In this document: positions 8,911-16,994 of the stretch, piece by piece
How positions within the stretch are numbered: the stretch's first letter is position 1
Layout of the letters: each line of letters begins with the position of its first letter
IMG/VR virus record: IMGVR_UViG_3300007512_002757
Span: 1 to 64,000 of that record
Source of the DNA: a virus
DNA: 64,000 bases
Reading direction: 5' to 3' (one strand)
Translations under genes and position numbers: made by a program
The notes under the pieces: generated by a model
The model's database searches: none
What the model saw: the letters and a program-made list of their open reading frames with translations, nothing else
Told to the model about the DNA's origin: nothing

Positions 8911-9437
8911 TTAAAGCATTAGAGGAATTAAAAGATAAAATAGAAAAAGAAGGTGGCTCTGCATATTTAAAGTCTGTAGAAGAAATTATAAAATATGCAA
9001 AAAAGAAAAAGAAAGCCTTATATACTGCGGCATTTTTAACACCATCTGGTAAAGAAATGTTGGAAAATTGGTGGGGAACCGTAGTTCAGAAGGAGCTTCA
9101 TTCTAAGCATTTTATGCACCATATGACTATAAAGTTTAAACCATCGGAAGAAGAGGTTCTAGCTTTGCCAATAGATGGAAAGATTGTTAAGTTAAAAATT
9201 ATTGGATACAATGAAGATGATCGAGGCCAGGCCGTTATGGTTGCTGGGGTAGCCTCTTCAAACAGCATTCCTCATATAACAGTGTCAACCACAGAGGAAA
9301 CCAGCCCTGTTTATTCGAATGAATTACTTGGCGTGGGAATCAACGAAGTTGACGGAGTAGAGTTGGATGCGAGAATAGGGTTCTTTAATGGGAAAGAGGC
9401 CAGATACGATTTCGAAGGATCTATATATGAGGATTGA
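8907..9437 (+). CDS. 2H phosphoesterase-like protein (RNA cyclic phosphodiesterase/ligase family)
   Basis: A 176-residue protein with the paired HxT signatures of 2H phosphoesterases: His72-Met-Thr74 in 'HHMTIKF' and His123-Ile-Thr125 in 'PHITVST'. Members open 2',3'-cyclic phosphates on RNA or ADP-ribose products, and the domain occurs in fungal tRNA ligase. The first 36 residues (ALEELKDKIEKEGG, then YLKSVEEIIKYAKKK) look like a divergent tag. Its four-base overlap with the nucleotidyltransferase-HAD gene supports a shared RNA-repair role. The spacing of the motifs is compact, so assignment is by motif only. Confidence 0.6.
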   Translation: MIKALEELKDKIEKEGGSAYLKSVEEIIKYAKKKKKALYTAAFLTPSGKEMLENWWGTVVQKELHSKHFMHHMTIKFKPSEEEVLALPIDGKIVKLKIIGYNEDDRGQAVMVAGVASSNSIPHITVSTTEETSPVYSNELLGVGINEVDGVELDARIGFFNGKEARYDFEGSIYED

Positions 9438-9439
9438 TA

Positions 9440-9685
9440 ATGAAAGAATTTTTAAAAGATGTTTTTAAATCTTTTAAAAGATTATTTACAGAACACCCTA
9501 ATAGCGTTGGAGAGTCATATATAAAACATTGTGTTGTTGCAATATTTTTTAGCATATCTCTTTTGTTCGCTGGAGTAGTATGTCTTATACACGCTATATT
9601 TCCATTCCTATTTGTAGATACTGCTTCTTCAATAGCTGGATGGATTATTGATACAAATGATGAAAGGAGAAATTATTATGAGTGA
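9440..9685 (+). CDS. Small membrane protein, DUF6356-like
   Basis: An 81-residue protein with the pattern 'HPNSVGESYIKHC' followed by a hydrophobic hairpin containing 'LIHAIFPFLF' and 'TASS', which matches the DUF6356 pattern as I remember it. It is predicted to have one or two membrane segments. I chose ATG 9440 behind a GAGG; a TTG at 9434 is the alternative. It overlaps the deformylase gene by eight bases. Confidence 0.6.
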   Translation: MKEFLKDVFKSFKRLFTEHPNSVGESYIKHCVVAIFFSISLLFAGVVCLIHAIFPFLFVDTASSIAGWIIDTNDERRNYYE

Positions 9686-10214
9686 AGTAAATATTGTTTT
9701 TGCACCCAGTTCTAGCCTTAGAGATGTGAGCGATGATGTTCATGAGGATGATTTGGGAGAAGAGTTAGAGGCCCACATGAAGGGTATGTTGAGTAAGATG
9801 TATGAGCTAAATGGGGTTGGGCTTGCCGGCATTCAGGTTGGAGACTCAAGAAGACTTCTTGTTGCAGATGCTGGATCGAATCCGTTGATGATGGTAAATC
9901 CAAAAGTTGTTAGCAAATCGGAAGAAACCATAACCTTTCAGGAGGGGTGCCTATCCCTGCCGGGATTTATACTTGATGTCGAAAGAAGCGAGTCAATAAA
10001 GGTTCAGTATGTAACTCCGCTTGGCGAAGAAAAGGAAGAGGAACTCTTTGGGGCCGAAGCTGTTGTTGTTCAGCATGAATTAGATCATTTGGATGGAGTA
10101 ACCTTGCTGGATAAGGTTAGCAAGCTTAAAAGAGATATGTATACTCGTAAAATTAAAAAGCTCAAAAGACGTATTAAAAGGCGAATAGAGCAGATGAATC
10201 AAGTCTACTATTAA
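9678..10214 (+). CDS. def: Peptide deformylase
   Basis: Removes the N-terminal formyl group from nascent proteins; phage-encoded deformylases are common in marine phages. All three metal-site motifs are present: motif 1 'GVGLAGIQ', motif 2 'EGCLS' (Cys91) and motif 3 'QHELDH' (His133, His137). The C-terminus is an unusually long basic helix (KKLKRRIKRRIEQ). ATG 9678 is preferred because AAAGGAG lies eight bases upstream, inside the end of the previous gene. Confidence 0.93.
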   Translation: MSEVNIVFAPSSSLRDVSDDVHEDDLGEELEAHMKGMLSKMYELNGVGLAGIQVGDSRRLLVADAGSNPLMMVNPKVVSKSEETITFQEGCLSLPGFILDVERSESIKVQYVTPLGEEKEEELFGAEAVVVQHELDHLDGVTLLDKVSKLKRDMYTRKIKKLKRRIKRRIEQMNQVYY

Positions 10215-10242
10215 AAGGTAATATCTTGTATAAGGAGATGTA

Positions 10243-12531
10243 ATGTCAACGGATAGATATTCGGGCAGTCACACTATAAAAGTAACAGATGGGAGTATAA
10301 CTCTTGATGCCAACGATATAGAGTTTGGCGGAGCTTTGGAGTTGGCGTCTGGCCTAACAATAAGCAGCGGCGGTTTGATTGTGAGCAGCGGAAGCATAAC
10401 AGCTTCTTCGAGCGCTATTTCTGCAGCAAGCCTGACTGCTTCTGGGGCCGTATCCGCAACTGGTGGGTTTACAGGGGATGTAACAGGGGATGTGACAGGC
10501 AATGTGACTGGATCATCAAGCTCCTGCACGGGCAACGCTGCTACAGCAACTATTGCTGCCGCAGCAACTATTTTAGAAACTGCAAGAACCATTGGAGGAG
10601 TATCTTTTGACGGTAGCGCAAATATCATTCCTGATACCATATCAGTTTCCACGACAACAAACTCTAGCTCTTATCTGGGCATTTGGACAGCAGCTTCCCA
10701 CTCGGGCTTGGGACCAAAAACATCTTCTAAAATTACTTGTGATGCAAGCACTGGAAACATATCTCTTAACAGTGGAAATGGAAGGCTGTATGCCAATGTG
10801 ACGGGAGACCTTACGGGCGAAGTTACCGGATCGTTAATTGCCGACACCCCTGGAGGCTATACCATCAAGGTTGACGGCCCTTCCTTTGGCGTTTATGATG
10901 GTGCTAATGATTTTCAAGGCGGGATTCAATTTGATGAATCTACTTTGTTTCCAAAGTTTCAATTCAATCCAGAAAACTATATAGCATGGGATGAATATCT
11001 TCATATAGATTTAACGGATATGTTTGTTATAGATTGGCCGGGGATGCCAGGCCCCTGGGAAGGCCCGCCAGAGGATAATCCCTATACTCTTAGATTTGGA
11101 GATATAGCCAATGATATTGGAATGATTCTTCGAGTTGATCAAGATAACTTGGGCATGAATCCAATTGATGAGTCGCAGTTCTTTAGAACAGGGGGCATTG
11201 AGTTGAGAGCTTATGGTGGCCACCAGTCGATGGGCAATATAACTCTAAAAGATGCTGATATGCTGAGCGTGCTTGATGGAGCCTTAACCTTCTCAACCGG
11301 TCTTGGAACAATCAATGGCCAAGCCTGGGGGCTGGATGGTAATGACTTTATGATTGGAGACTTAAAGTTTAATACTGTAACAAGGGATCTTACAAGCGAC
11401 TTAGGGGGTCTTATGTTCGATGGCGAAAGCATTACCGACATGGCTTCCAATATATCAACCAATGCATATGATATTGGTTTGATTGATGTATCTTTTCTAA
11501 ATTGGGACGATGGAATTAAAGATCTTGGCATTCCGGATATGATAAGTATTAACACTTTGCCCTTCCGGATGGATGCAGGTATTTTTGAGTTTGGAAACTT
11601 AAGATTTAATACATCAACATTGGATATGTACTTAGACTCTGGAGACTTTACCGTTAATGGCTTGGATGTGTATAGATCTGGAAATACAGATTATATGGGC
11701 AGTTTAAGATTTGATACATCAACTTATGACTTGTCTCATGTTTCAGCAAATATCAAGATGAATGGCATGGACATGTATAGCTCTGGAAGCACAGAGTATA
11801 TGGGCAATTTAAGATTTAATACATCAACTTATAATTTGTCTCATGCTACAGAAGAACTCAAATTTAATGGCATGGATATGTATAGCTCTGGAGGCGTAGA
11901 TCATATAGGTGATTATGCTCAGTTTGCATCCTCCGTTGTGACCCAGGTCGGTGGCGGAGTTGTTTTTGACAATGGCTTTACAATGAATGGCAGTGGAGAT
12001 ATAACTTCTGCGGTAGATATAGGTCAGATATCCGTAGCTGCTAATGGGTCGGTGGCAATGGGGTATATGAATGTTGCAACTTCTGGGGCTATATCCGGAG
12101 ATATCGGAGACTTTACTATAGCATCAAACGGTGCAATATCGATAGGCGTAGGCATTATTTCCTCTATTAGTTATCTTTCAGATAGAAATATGAAAACAAA
12201 TATATCTACCATAGATAATGGTTTAGAAAAAGTTCTCGGAATGCGAGCAGTCTCTTATAATTGGAATGAAGAATTTTTAGCCAACAGACTAAAGCCAGGC
12301 ATAAATGACGTTGCTCTTAATAAGAGCAAGTATGGATTTATAGCGCAAGAGATTGCAGAGCTTGTTCCAGATCTTGTTTTGGATCCGAAAGATTTAGATC
12401 CAGAGTTTGATGGTAAGCCGTTGAGTTTAGACTTTAACGGAATTCTTCCATTTCTTGTCTCTGCAATTCAAGAGCAGCAAGTTATGATCGAAGAGCTTCA
12501 GGCAGAAGTCGCAGCTCTTAAATCTAATTAG
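10243..12531 (+). CDS. Tail fibre with C-terminal S74 intramolecular chaperone
   Basis: A 762-residue fibre. Residues 75-105 contain the collagen-free repeat 'GDVTGDVTGNVTG' typical of phage fibres. A middle region has tandem repeats of about 39 residues (LRFNTSTYxLSH, then MNGMDMYSSG). The C-terminal ~120 residues are a peptidase S74 chaperone: 'SDRNMKTNIS', 'SYNWN', 'KYGFIAQEIAELVPDLV', then a terminal coiled coil. Such domains trimerise the fibre and cut themselves off. AAGGAG precedes the ATG. The last four bases overlap a convergent gene. Confidence 0.9.
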   Translation: MSTDRYSGSHTIKVTDGSITLDANDIEFGGALELASGLTISSGGLIVSSGSITASSSAISAASLTASGAVSATGGFTGDVTGDVTGNVTGSSSSCTGNAATATIAAAATILETARTIGGVSFDGSANIIPDTISVSTTTNSSSYLGIWTAASHSGLGPKTSSKITCDASTGNISLNSGNGRLYANVTGDLTGEVTGSLIADTPGGYTIKVDGPSFGVYDGANDFQGGIQFDESTLFPKFQFNPENYIAWDEYLHIDLTDMFVIDWPGMPGPWEGPPEDNPYTLRFGDIANDIGMILRVDQDNLGMNPIDESQFFRTGGIELRAYGGHQSMGNITLKDADMLSVLDGALTFSTGLGTINGQAWGLDGNDFMIGDLKFNTVTRDLTSDLGGLMFDGESITDMASNISTNAYDIGLIDVSFLNWDDGIKDLGIPDMISINTLPFRMDAGIFEFGNLRFNTSTLDMYLDSGDFTVNGLDVYRSGNTDYMGSLRFDTSTYDLSHVSANIKMNGMDMYSSGSTEYMGNLRFNTSTYNLSHATEELKFNGMDMYSSGGVDHIGDYAQFASSVVTQVGGGVVFDNGFTMNGSGDITSAVDIGQISVAANGSVAMGYMNVATSGAISGDIGDFTIASNGAISIGVGIISSISYLSDRNMKTNISTIDNGLEKVLGMRAVSYNWNEEFLANRLKPGINDVALNKSKYGFIAQEIAELVPDLVLDPKDLDPEFDGKPLSLDFNGILPFLVSAIQEQQVMIEELQAEVAALKSN
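11580..11905 (+). repeat. Tandem coding repeats in the S74 fibre
   Basis: Three imperfect in-frame repeats of roughly 110-120 bases, each encoding F(N/D)TSTxxL, a spacer, and xGxDxYxSG. They probably lengthen the fibre shaft and could expand or contract by recombination. Confidence 0.7.
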
Positions 12532-13004
12532 GTTTTCGTAAACCTATCAGCTACGGCGCTGCTGGCCCAACTGTTTGGCTTAACTTCACAGCCAAACCCT
12601 TGAGATCGCACAAGTATTTGCAGTTCTTTTTTGAACTTGGCAGTCTTGCATTTCTTAAAATCTGATCCTATATCGAGATGGACGGTTAGCCGACCCGCAG
12701 CATAGGGATCAACGTCAAGGGCTGCCTCCAGGCTCTTATAAGCTTCAAAGAGCATTCTGGATCTTAGTGTGGGATAATTCTTTGCAGGCAATCTGTTCTT
12801 TACATAAAATATTTGAGATTTACCTGTTCCGTTTTTATAAAGACATACGCACGTTACAATAGATAGCTTTGTTTTTATAACTTGAGAATCGGTTCCTATA
12901 AATACATCATAACCTTCTAAGGTTAATTTTTCTATTCGTTTAACAAGATCATCGTATTCGATTGTTCCGTTGTCAAAATTTCGTATAACATTTTCTTTTA
13001 ACAT
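12528..13004 (-). CDS. YkuK/DUF458-like RNase H-fold protein
   Basis: A 158-residue protein with 'IGTDSQVI' near the N-terminus, 'HLDIGSD' in the middle and a C-terminal 'KPNSWASSAVADRFTK', the layout of the YkuK (DUF458) family, a predicted ribonuclease H-like fold. The acidic residues suit a two-metal site, but activity in this family is not established to my knowledge. It is convergent to the fibre gene, overlapping by four bases, and has GAGGG upstream of its ATG. Confidence 0.75.
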   Translation of the reverse strand: MLKENVIRNFDNGTIEYDDLVKRIEKLTLEGYDVFIGTDSQVIKTKLSIVTCVCLYKNGTGKSQIFYVKNRLPAKNYPTLRSRMLFEAYKSLEAALDVDPYAAGRLTVHLDIGSDFKKCKTAKFKKELQILVRSQGFGCEVKPNSWASSAVADRFTKT

Positions 13005-13114
13005 GCGACCCTCTTTAGAAAGATTATACTGGCTACATCAGGTAATATTATATTAATAATTGGTGAGGATCTATAGTTTTTAAATGTTCAGCATAAACAA
13101 TAAGCGAGTCTGTA

Positions 13115-13447
13115 ATGAAAAAAATAGAATTATCAAAAATCAAAACAGAAAGAGATTTGCAGCTGGCCTTGTTTGCATTGGACAAGAGATGGAGAGCCGC
13201 ATTTGATATAGAAGATCCGAGAAGAAGAGGCAAAGAGGTTTTGAGGCTCAGAAACGAAATTAGACATATATTAGATGAGTTTAAAAGATATAGAAGAACA
13301 GCTAATTTAAATGATAATAATGATAATTTATGTAATAAGATATTTAGAAATATAATTGACTGGTTAAGAAAAATCGAGAAGAAAGATAGAGATGCCCAAA
13401 AGAAAATTCAAAATAATAAAAGACTTCGGAAATCCAAGAAAATCTGA
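13115..13447 (+). CDS. Basic hypothetical protein
   Basis: A 110-residue, strongly basic, probably all-helical protein ending in KKIQNNKRLRKSKK. It could bind nucleic acid, which is only inferred from charge. Its 3' end overlaps the next gene by 56 bases in another frame. Confidence 0.5.
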   Translation: MKKIELSKIKTERDLQLALFALDKRWRAAFDIEDPRRRGKEVLRLRNEIRHILDEFKRYRRTANLNDNNDNLCNKIFRNIIDWLRKIEKKDRDAQKKIQNNKRLRKSKKI

Positions 13448-14849
13448 AAGAAGAAAGTATTTGGAAACTATGATGGCAGACATGGGTTTGACCTCTTTGG
13501 ACGAATTACGTTCGGATGAAGAAAGAAGAAGGTGGGTTCTAGCTGCCACGCCTTCGCCTATCGTTGAAAAAAAACTTATAGAAATGGGCTATAGTATGAA
13601 TGCCGACACAAATATAGGTTCTTTGGGCTCGAAGGATAGAGCCGATAGTATTGGCGGTCTTTATAAAGTTGCAAATCTTAATGTTGCAGCATCTGATTTG
13701 ACAGTATCTATTAGAGAGTTTCGATCCAAAGTAGGACCAGAAACTTCTTATGAAATTTTAAGAATATTATCTAGTGATAAATTGCAAGATAAAAACTTTA
13801 GTTCAAATGCAATAAAATTAGAAATAGAAACAGTTATTAACAACAAAGAGGAAGATCCAGCGTATTTTAAATTTTTTATTCAAGATTTAGTTGAAAAATC
13901 ATCAAAATACAACAGTGAATATTTAAAGTCTTCAGAGGTTTTTGAGAGAAAAGATCCTACTGTAGTAAAAGAAACCATGGATATCGATCCAAACCTTAAT
14001 ATAACAAAGGATCATGAAAATCGTGATCAAGTAGCTTATATTCAACAAAGACTCGAAGGGTTAGGATATAACCTGGGAAGCTACGGTGTTGATGGAAAGT
14101 TTGGAGATATAACGGCAGATGCGGTTGTTAGGTTTCAGCAGGAAAATAAATTGCCAACAACCGGCATTGTTGATAAGGCAACGCTATCTACTCTTATTTC
14201 AAATCCCAAACCATTTCCTGTAGAATCTAGGCGAGAACATCGAAGGATGCAGAGGCAGGAGAGGCTTGGGGGTCGAGAGTGGCAAAGAAGTTGTTCTCCA
14301 AATTGTTCATCCGAATTATCTGATAGCTTAACTCATGTACAGTTTACAAGCAGCCGGGTAGATGTTGATGGAGGCTCTCCTATGTTGCATGAGCTTCTGA
14401 AGATAATTAATAATGCTGCCAGTCAAATGAATGCAAAGGTTAAAATAACAAGCGCTTATAGAGGCCCTTATGATCAAGCAAGGATTATGTATAACAATTA
14501 CAAAAGAAGAGGGGTAGGCAGCAACAGGGCTAACAAGTATCTTTCAAGTCTATATAGAAAGTTTCCAAGAATTAGTGAGATTGTATCTATTTTTTCGGGG
14601 TCTGCAGAGGCAGAGGGTAAAAGAAAAGCTGCAGAAAAAGTAATTGCAGAATCTTGGCCCAAAACTGGTCATAGGGGAGGCAAGTCTCTTGATATTAGGC
14701 TTGGGAGTAATATCAAAGAGGTTTTGTTTGAAGCTCAAAAGATGGCTACAGTTGATATTCTTAGAGAGACAGATCATTTTCATGTTACAGTAAAATCATT
14801 AACGCCCGGCGGCATTCCAAGCGGCAAGATGCGGAGATTTAGAAAGTGA
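13392..14849 (+). CDS. Endolysin: peptidoglycan-binding domain plus M15/LAS-type metallopeptidase
   Basis: A 485-residue protein. Residues 1-200 are unassigned. Residues 212-270 are a PG_binding_1 domain ('YIQQRLEGLGY', 'GVDGKFGDITADAV'). Residues 330-470 look like a LAS/M15 peptidase, with 'ITSAYRGPYDQA', the zinc motif His427-x6-Asp434 ('HRGGKSLDI') and 'DHFHV' (His464). It should cut peptide crosslinks of murein. There is no signal peptide, so it is either virion-borne or depends on a holin. It overlaps the next gene by four bases. Confidence 0.8.
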   Translation: MPKRKFKIIKDFGNPRKSERRKYLETMMADMGLTSLDELRSDEERRRWVLAATPSPIVEKKLIEMGYSMNADTNIGSLGSKDRADSIGGLYKVANLNVAASDLTVSIREFRSKVGPETSYEILRILSSDKLQDKNFSSNAIKLEIETVINNKEEDPAYFKFFIQDLVEKSSKYNSEYLKSSEVFERKDPTVVKETMDIDPNLNITKDHENRDQVAYIQQRLEGLGYNLGSYGVDGKFGDITADAVVRFQQENKLPTTGIVDKATLSTLISNPKPFPVESRREHRRMQRQERLGGREWQRSCSPNCSSELSDSLTHVQFTSSRVDVDGGSPMLHELLKIINNAASQMNAKVKITSAYRGPYDQARIMYNNYKRRGVGSNRANKYLSSLYRKFPRISEIVSIFSGSAEAEGKRKAAEKVIAESWPKTGHRGGKSLDIRLGSNIKEVLFEAQKMATVDILRETDHFHVTVKSLTPGGIPSGKMRRFRK

Positions 14850-15451
14850 TTTCAAGGTTAAAGCTTCTTGTTAAACAGCTTAAGAAACTTGGCCTTTCTA
14901 ATGATGCACTTAAAATAAAACGCATTATAAAAATATGCTCTATGCCCGGAATAGATTATCCTACCGAGGAGATAGACGTAGAGGGCATTGATAGTGTTTT
15001 GGAATACCTGGATGAAAATCCGGGTAAATTTATATTTCTAGACAATCCAAAGGGCAGCAAAAAAAGGTTTGGACAAAAACTTCGCAAGAAGATGCCTTTT
15101 CACTATGGAGAGTTTACAGAGGTAAATAATCCTGCTGACGATATGGGCTGGGATGTTATAATCGTACCAAGCGCCAAAACTACTGTGGATCCAGAAGACG
15201 AAGAAGAAGATGTGAAGCATATTCCGCAGGGCCATAACCTTATTGCCGTTGGGTATGTTCCTGTTAATGATAGTGATGAAGAGTGGCGAGAAAAAACGAA
15301 GTCACCTTCTCGACCGGAGGGCAAGCCTGCTCCAAAGGGTAATGATAAGATAGTTCTAGCACCCGATGGGGTTATTACAGATGATGATAAAAAGAAAATT
15401 GAAAATTTTTTTAAACCTATGTGGAATTTTAAAGATGTCATATGGTTATAA
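14846..15451 (+). CDS. Tagged protein with divergent inorganic-pyrophosphatase-like domain
   Basis: Residues 1-33 are a tag copy (LLVKQLKKLGLSNDALKI). Residues 80-200 follow the order of soluble family I pyrophosphatase: 'FHYGEF' (like HYGYI), 'DDMGWDVIIV' (like DGDPVDVLV), 'LIAVGYVPV', 'GNDKIVLAP' (like DDKIIAVP), and 'KIENFFKPMWNFKDVIW' (like IxHFFExYKDLE). One of the three clustered catalytic aspartates is a methionine, so activity may be lost. InPase-type domains occur in injected phage 'polyvalent' proteins. The match is from memory of motifs and needs a structure search. Confidence 0.55.
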   Translation: MISRLKLLVKQLKKLGLSNDALKIKRIIKICSMPGIDYPTEEIDVEGIDSVLEYLDENPGKFIFLDNPKGSKKRFGQKLRKKMPFHYGEFTEVNNPADDMGWDVIIVPSAKTTVDPEDEEEDVKHIPQGHNLIAVGYVPVNDSDEEWREKTKSPSRPEGKPAPKGNDKIVLAPDGVITDDDKKKIENFFKPMWNFKDVIWL

Positions 15452-15516
15452 TCATACATTTAGATGAACGAAGTAATTTCTAATAATATTATGAATATTG
15501 TTAGCTTGGAGATACA

Positions 15517-16260
15517 ATGAACCTTAATTTTCCGCCAATAGTTATGCAAGAGTTTTTTATAGACACGAATTATTCACCTGGTGGTGCAGGACATAAGCTT
15601 ACCGATTATAATAGCTCTGTAGGCCCAATCTCAGGGTGGGGAGCGTTGCATGACCTTGCTCCGTATCCAAACCAGGGATGGCTTAGAGACCTGGATTATT
15701 CATTTCCTGCCGTAGGCTCGGGTGGACCCGCTAGGCCTTTAAACTTTGATTTGGAAAATCTTGGAAATGAAGGCGAGTTATTGTCTATAATGGCTTGGCT
15801 TGGAGACATACATACGAACCCTCCTTCGGGAGGAATTTTGTCTGGAAGTGTTACAGAAAGTTCTTTTAAGCATATGAAAATATTTATTGGGAAATTTAAT
15901 TTTAATGTTATAGGAGAGGCCTCTCCCCCGTTGTCGCCCGAAGAAGTTTTAGATTATCCAGACCCTTTCCATGGCCCAATGCCTACAGATCTTTTTTATG
16001 AATCGGATACATTATATCCTGGATTTTCAGAATCTGTCACCCCGGGCGCAGCAGGTGTGGCGGTCGCCGGGACTCGTACTCCATTCTTTCAAGAAAATTT
16101 TTCTACGCCAATTCCGTATGTTCGCGGTTCAGACCCTCATAATACCGGAGATCTTGGGATGGGCATTGTTTGGAAACTTTGGCATCCAGCTATTGGCGGA
16201 CCCGCCACTGGTGGAAGGTCGATTTTGAGAATAAGGATAACCGCAAGGAGGTTTAGATGA
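15517..16260 (+). CDS. Probable virion structural protein
   Basis: A 247-residue protein rich in Gly, Pro and Ser with beta-type composition, and no enzymatic motif. A GGAG precedes the ATG. It overlaps the next, similarly built gene by four bases, suggesting the two products are made together, perhaps as head or tail decorations. Confidence 0.5.
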   Translation: MNLNFPPIVMQEFFIDTNYSPGGAGHKLTDYNSSVGPISGWGALHDLAPYPNQGWLRDLDYSFPAVGSGGPARPLNFDLENLGNEGELLSIMAWLGDIHTNPPSGGILSGSVTESSFKHMKIFIGKFNFNVIGEASPPLSPEEVLDYPDPFHGPMPTDLFYESDTLYPGFSESVTPGAAGVAVAGTRTPFFQENFSTPIPYVRGSDPHNTGDLGMGIVWKLWHPAIGGPATGGRSILRIRITARRFR

Positions 16261-16898
16261 GTCGAATTCCAAGCAGCAGAGGTAGCGCTGCTGGTATAAA
16301 AGTGCCTGTACAAAAGTTTGACAATACTCATGGATCAATGACAATAGGCTCTCCCGGAAACGCAGCAGCAGGATGGGGGGTTGGTGATTATTCTACAACA
16401 GCACCCATTAATGTAAGCGAGTTTGATGAAGTAGTTTTGAACATAACTTGTTTAGATAATTTTGGAGATGCATCTGCTTGGGGCGGTTACTTTGCTTCAA
16501 GCCCGATTGTGCTTGCTCAGGATTTAGAGATTAAAGTTATATATTCTAATATGGTTGATTTCGTAGAGCTTCCGCCTACTTTTGCAAATCCGGAATCAAA
16601 GCATTGGTCTCCGCTTTTCTTAGAGGAGGTGGTAACACCATTTGTAGGATCTGTTGATGTTGCTAAATATTCTGTTTTAATTAAAGACATACAGATAGGC
16701 GCATTCGATCCTGTACCCTCAAGCGGTGCTACTCAAGCTCCAGTTGAGAGGCAGATAAGCCTTAGAGTGCCTACTACAATGGCTGAATGGATAGCCTTTA
16801 TTATCAGCGTAGACGTGACGGCCAGTAATAGCGGAGCTGCTACCCTTAGTTGTCAGCCTATTGTAGAGTTTAGTTTGTATAGAGGCGTTACCTTATAA
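16257..16898 (+). CDS. Probable virion structural protein
   Basis: A 213-residue beta-rich protein (VVLNITCLDNFGD, 'IKDIQIGAF', 'IISVDVTASNSG') coupled by ATGA to the previous gene. Composition suggests a jelly-roll-like virion protein. No specific family is recognised. Confidence 0.5.
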   Translation: MSRIPSSRGSAAGIKVPVQKFDNTHGSMTIGSPGNAAAGWGVGDYSTTAPINVSEFDEVVLNITCLDNFGDASAWGGYFASSPIVLAQDLEIKVIYSNMVDFVELPPTFANPESKHWSPLFLEEVVTPFVGSVDVAKYSVLIKDIQIGAFDPVPSSGATQAPVERQISLRVPTTMAEWIAFIISVDVTASNSGAATLSCQPIVEFSLYRGVTL

Positions 16899-16935
16899 CA
16901 TTATAACTTTATTTGTACTTTTAAAAAGTATAATC

Positions 16936-16986
16936 CCTATTTAAGTAACCTTACTAATTTTCAAACGTAGTTAGAAGGTAAATAGG
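16936..16986 (+). promoter_or_regulatory. 5' leader stem-loop covering the ribosome-binding region of the 1450-residue gene
   Basis: CCTATTTA at 16936-16943 pairs with TAAATAGG at 16979-16986, and inside it ACCTT...CTAA pairs with TTAGAAGGT. The right arm contains the only AGG-type ribosome-binding sequences before the ATG at 16995. It may control translation. Confidence 0.4.
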
Positions 16987-16994
16987 TTTGTTTA

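Noticed and set aside
10269-10652. Long minus-strand frame opposite the S74 fibre (and similar ones opposite 25022-25789 and 44867-45163).
   Set aside because: Mirror images of repetitive coding sequence with low-complexity composition and no ribosome-binding site; shadows of the real genes.
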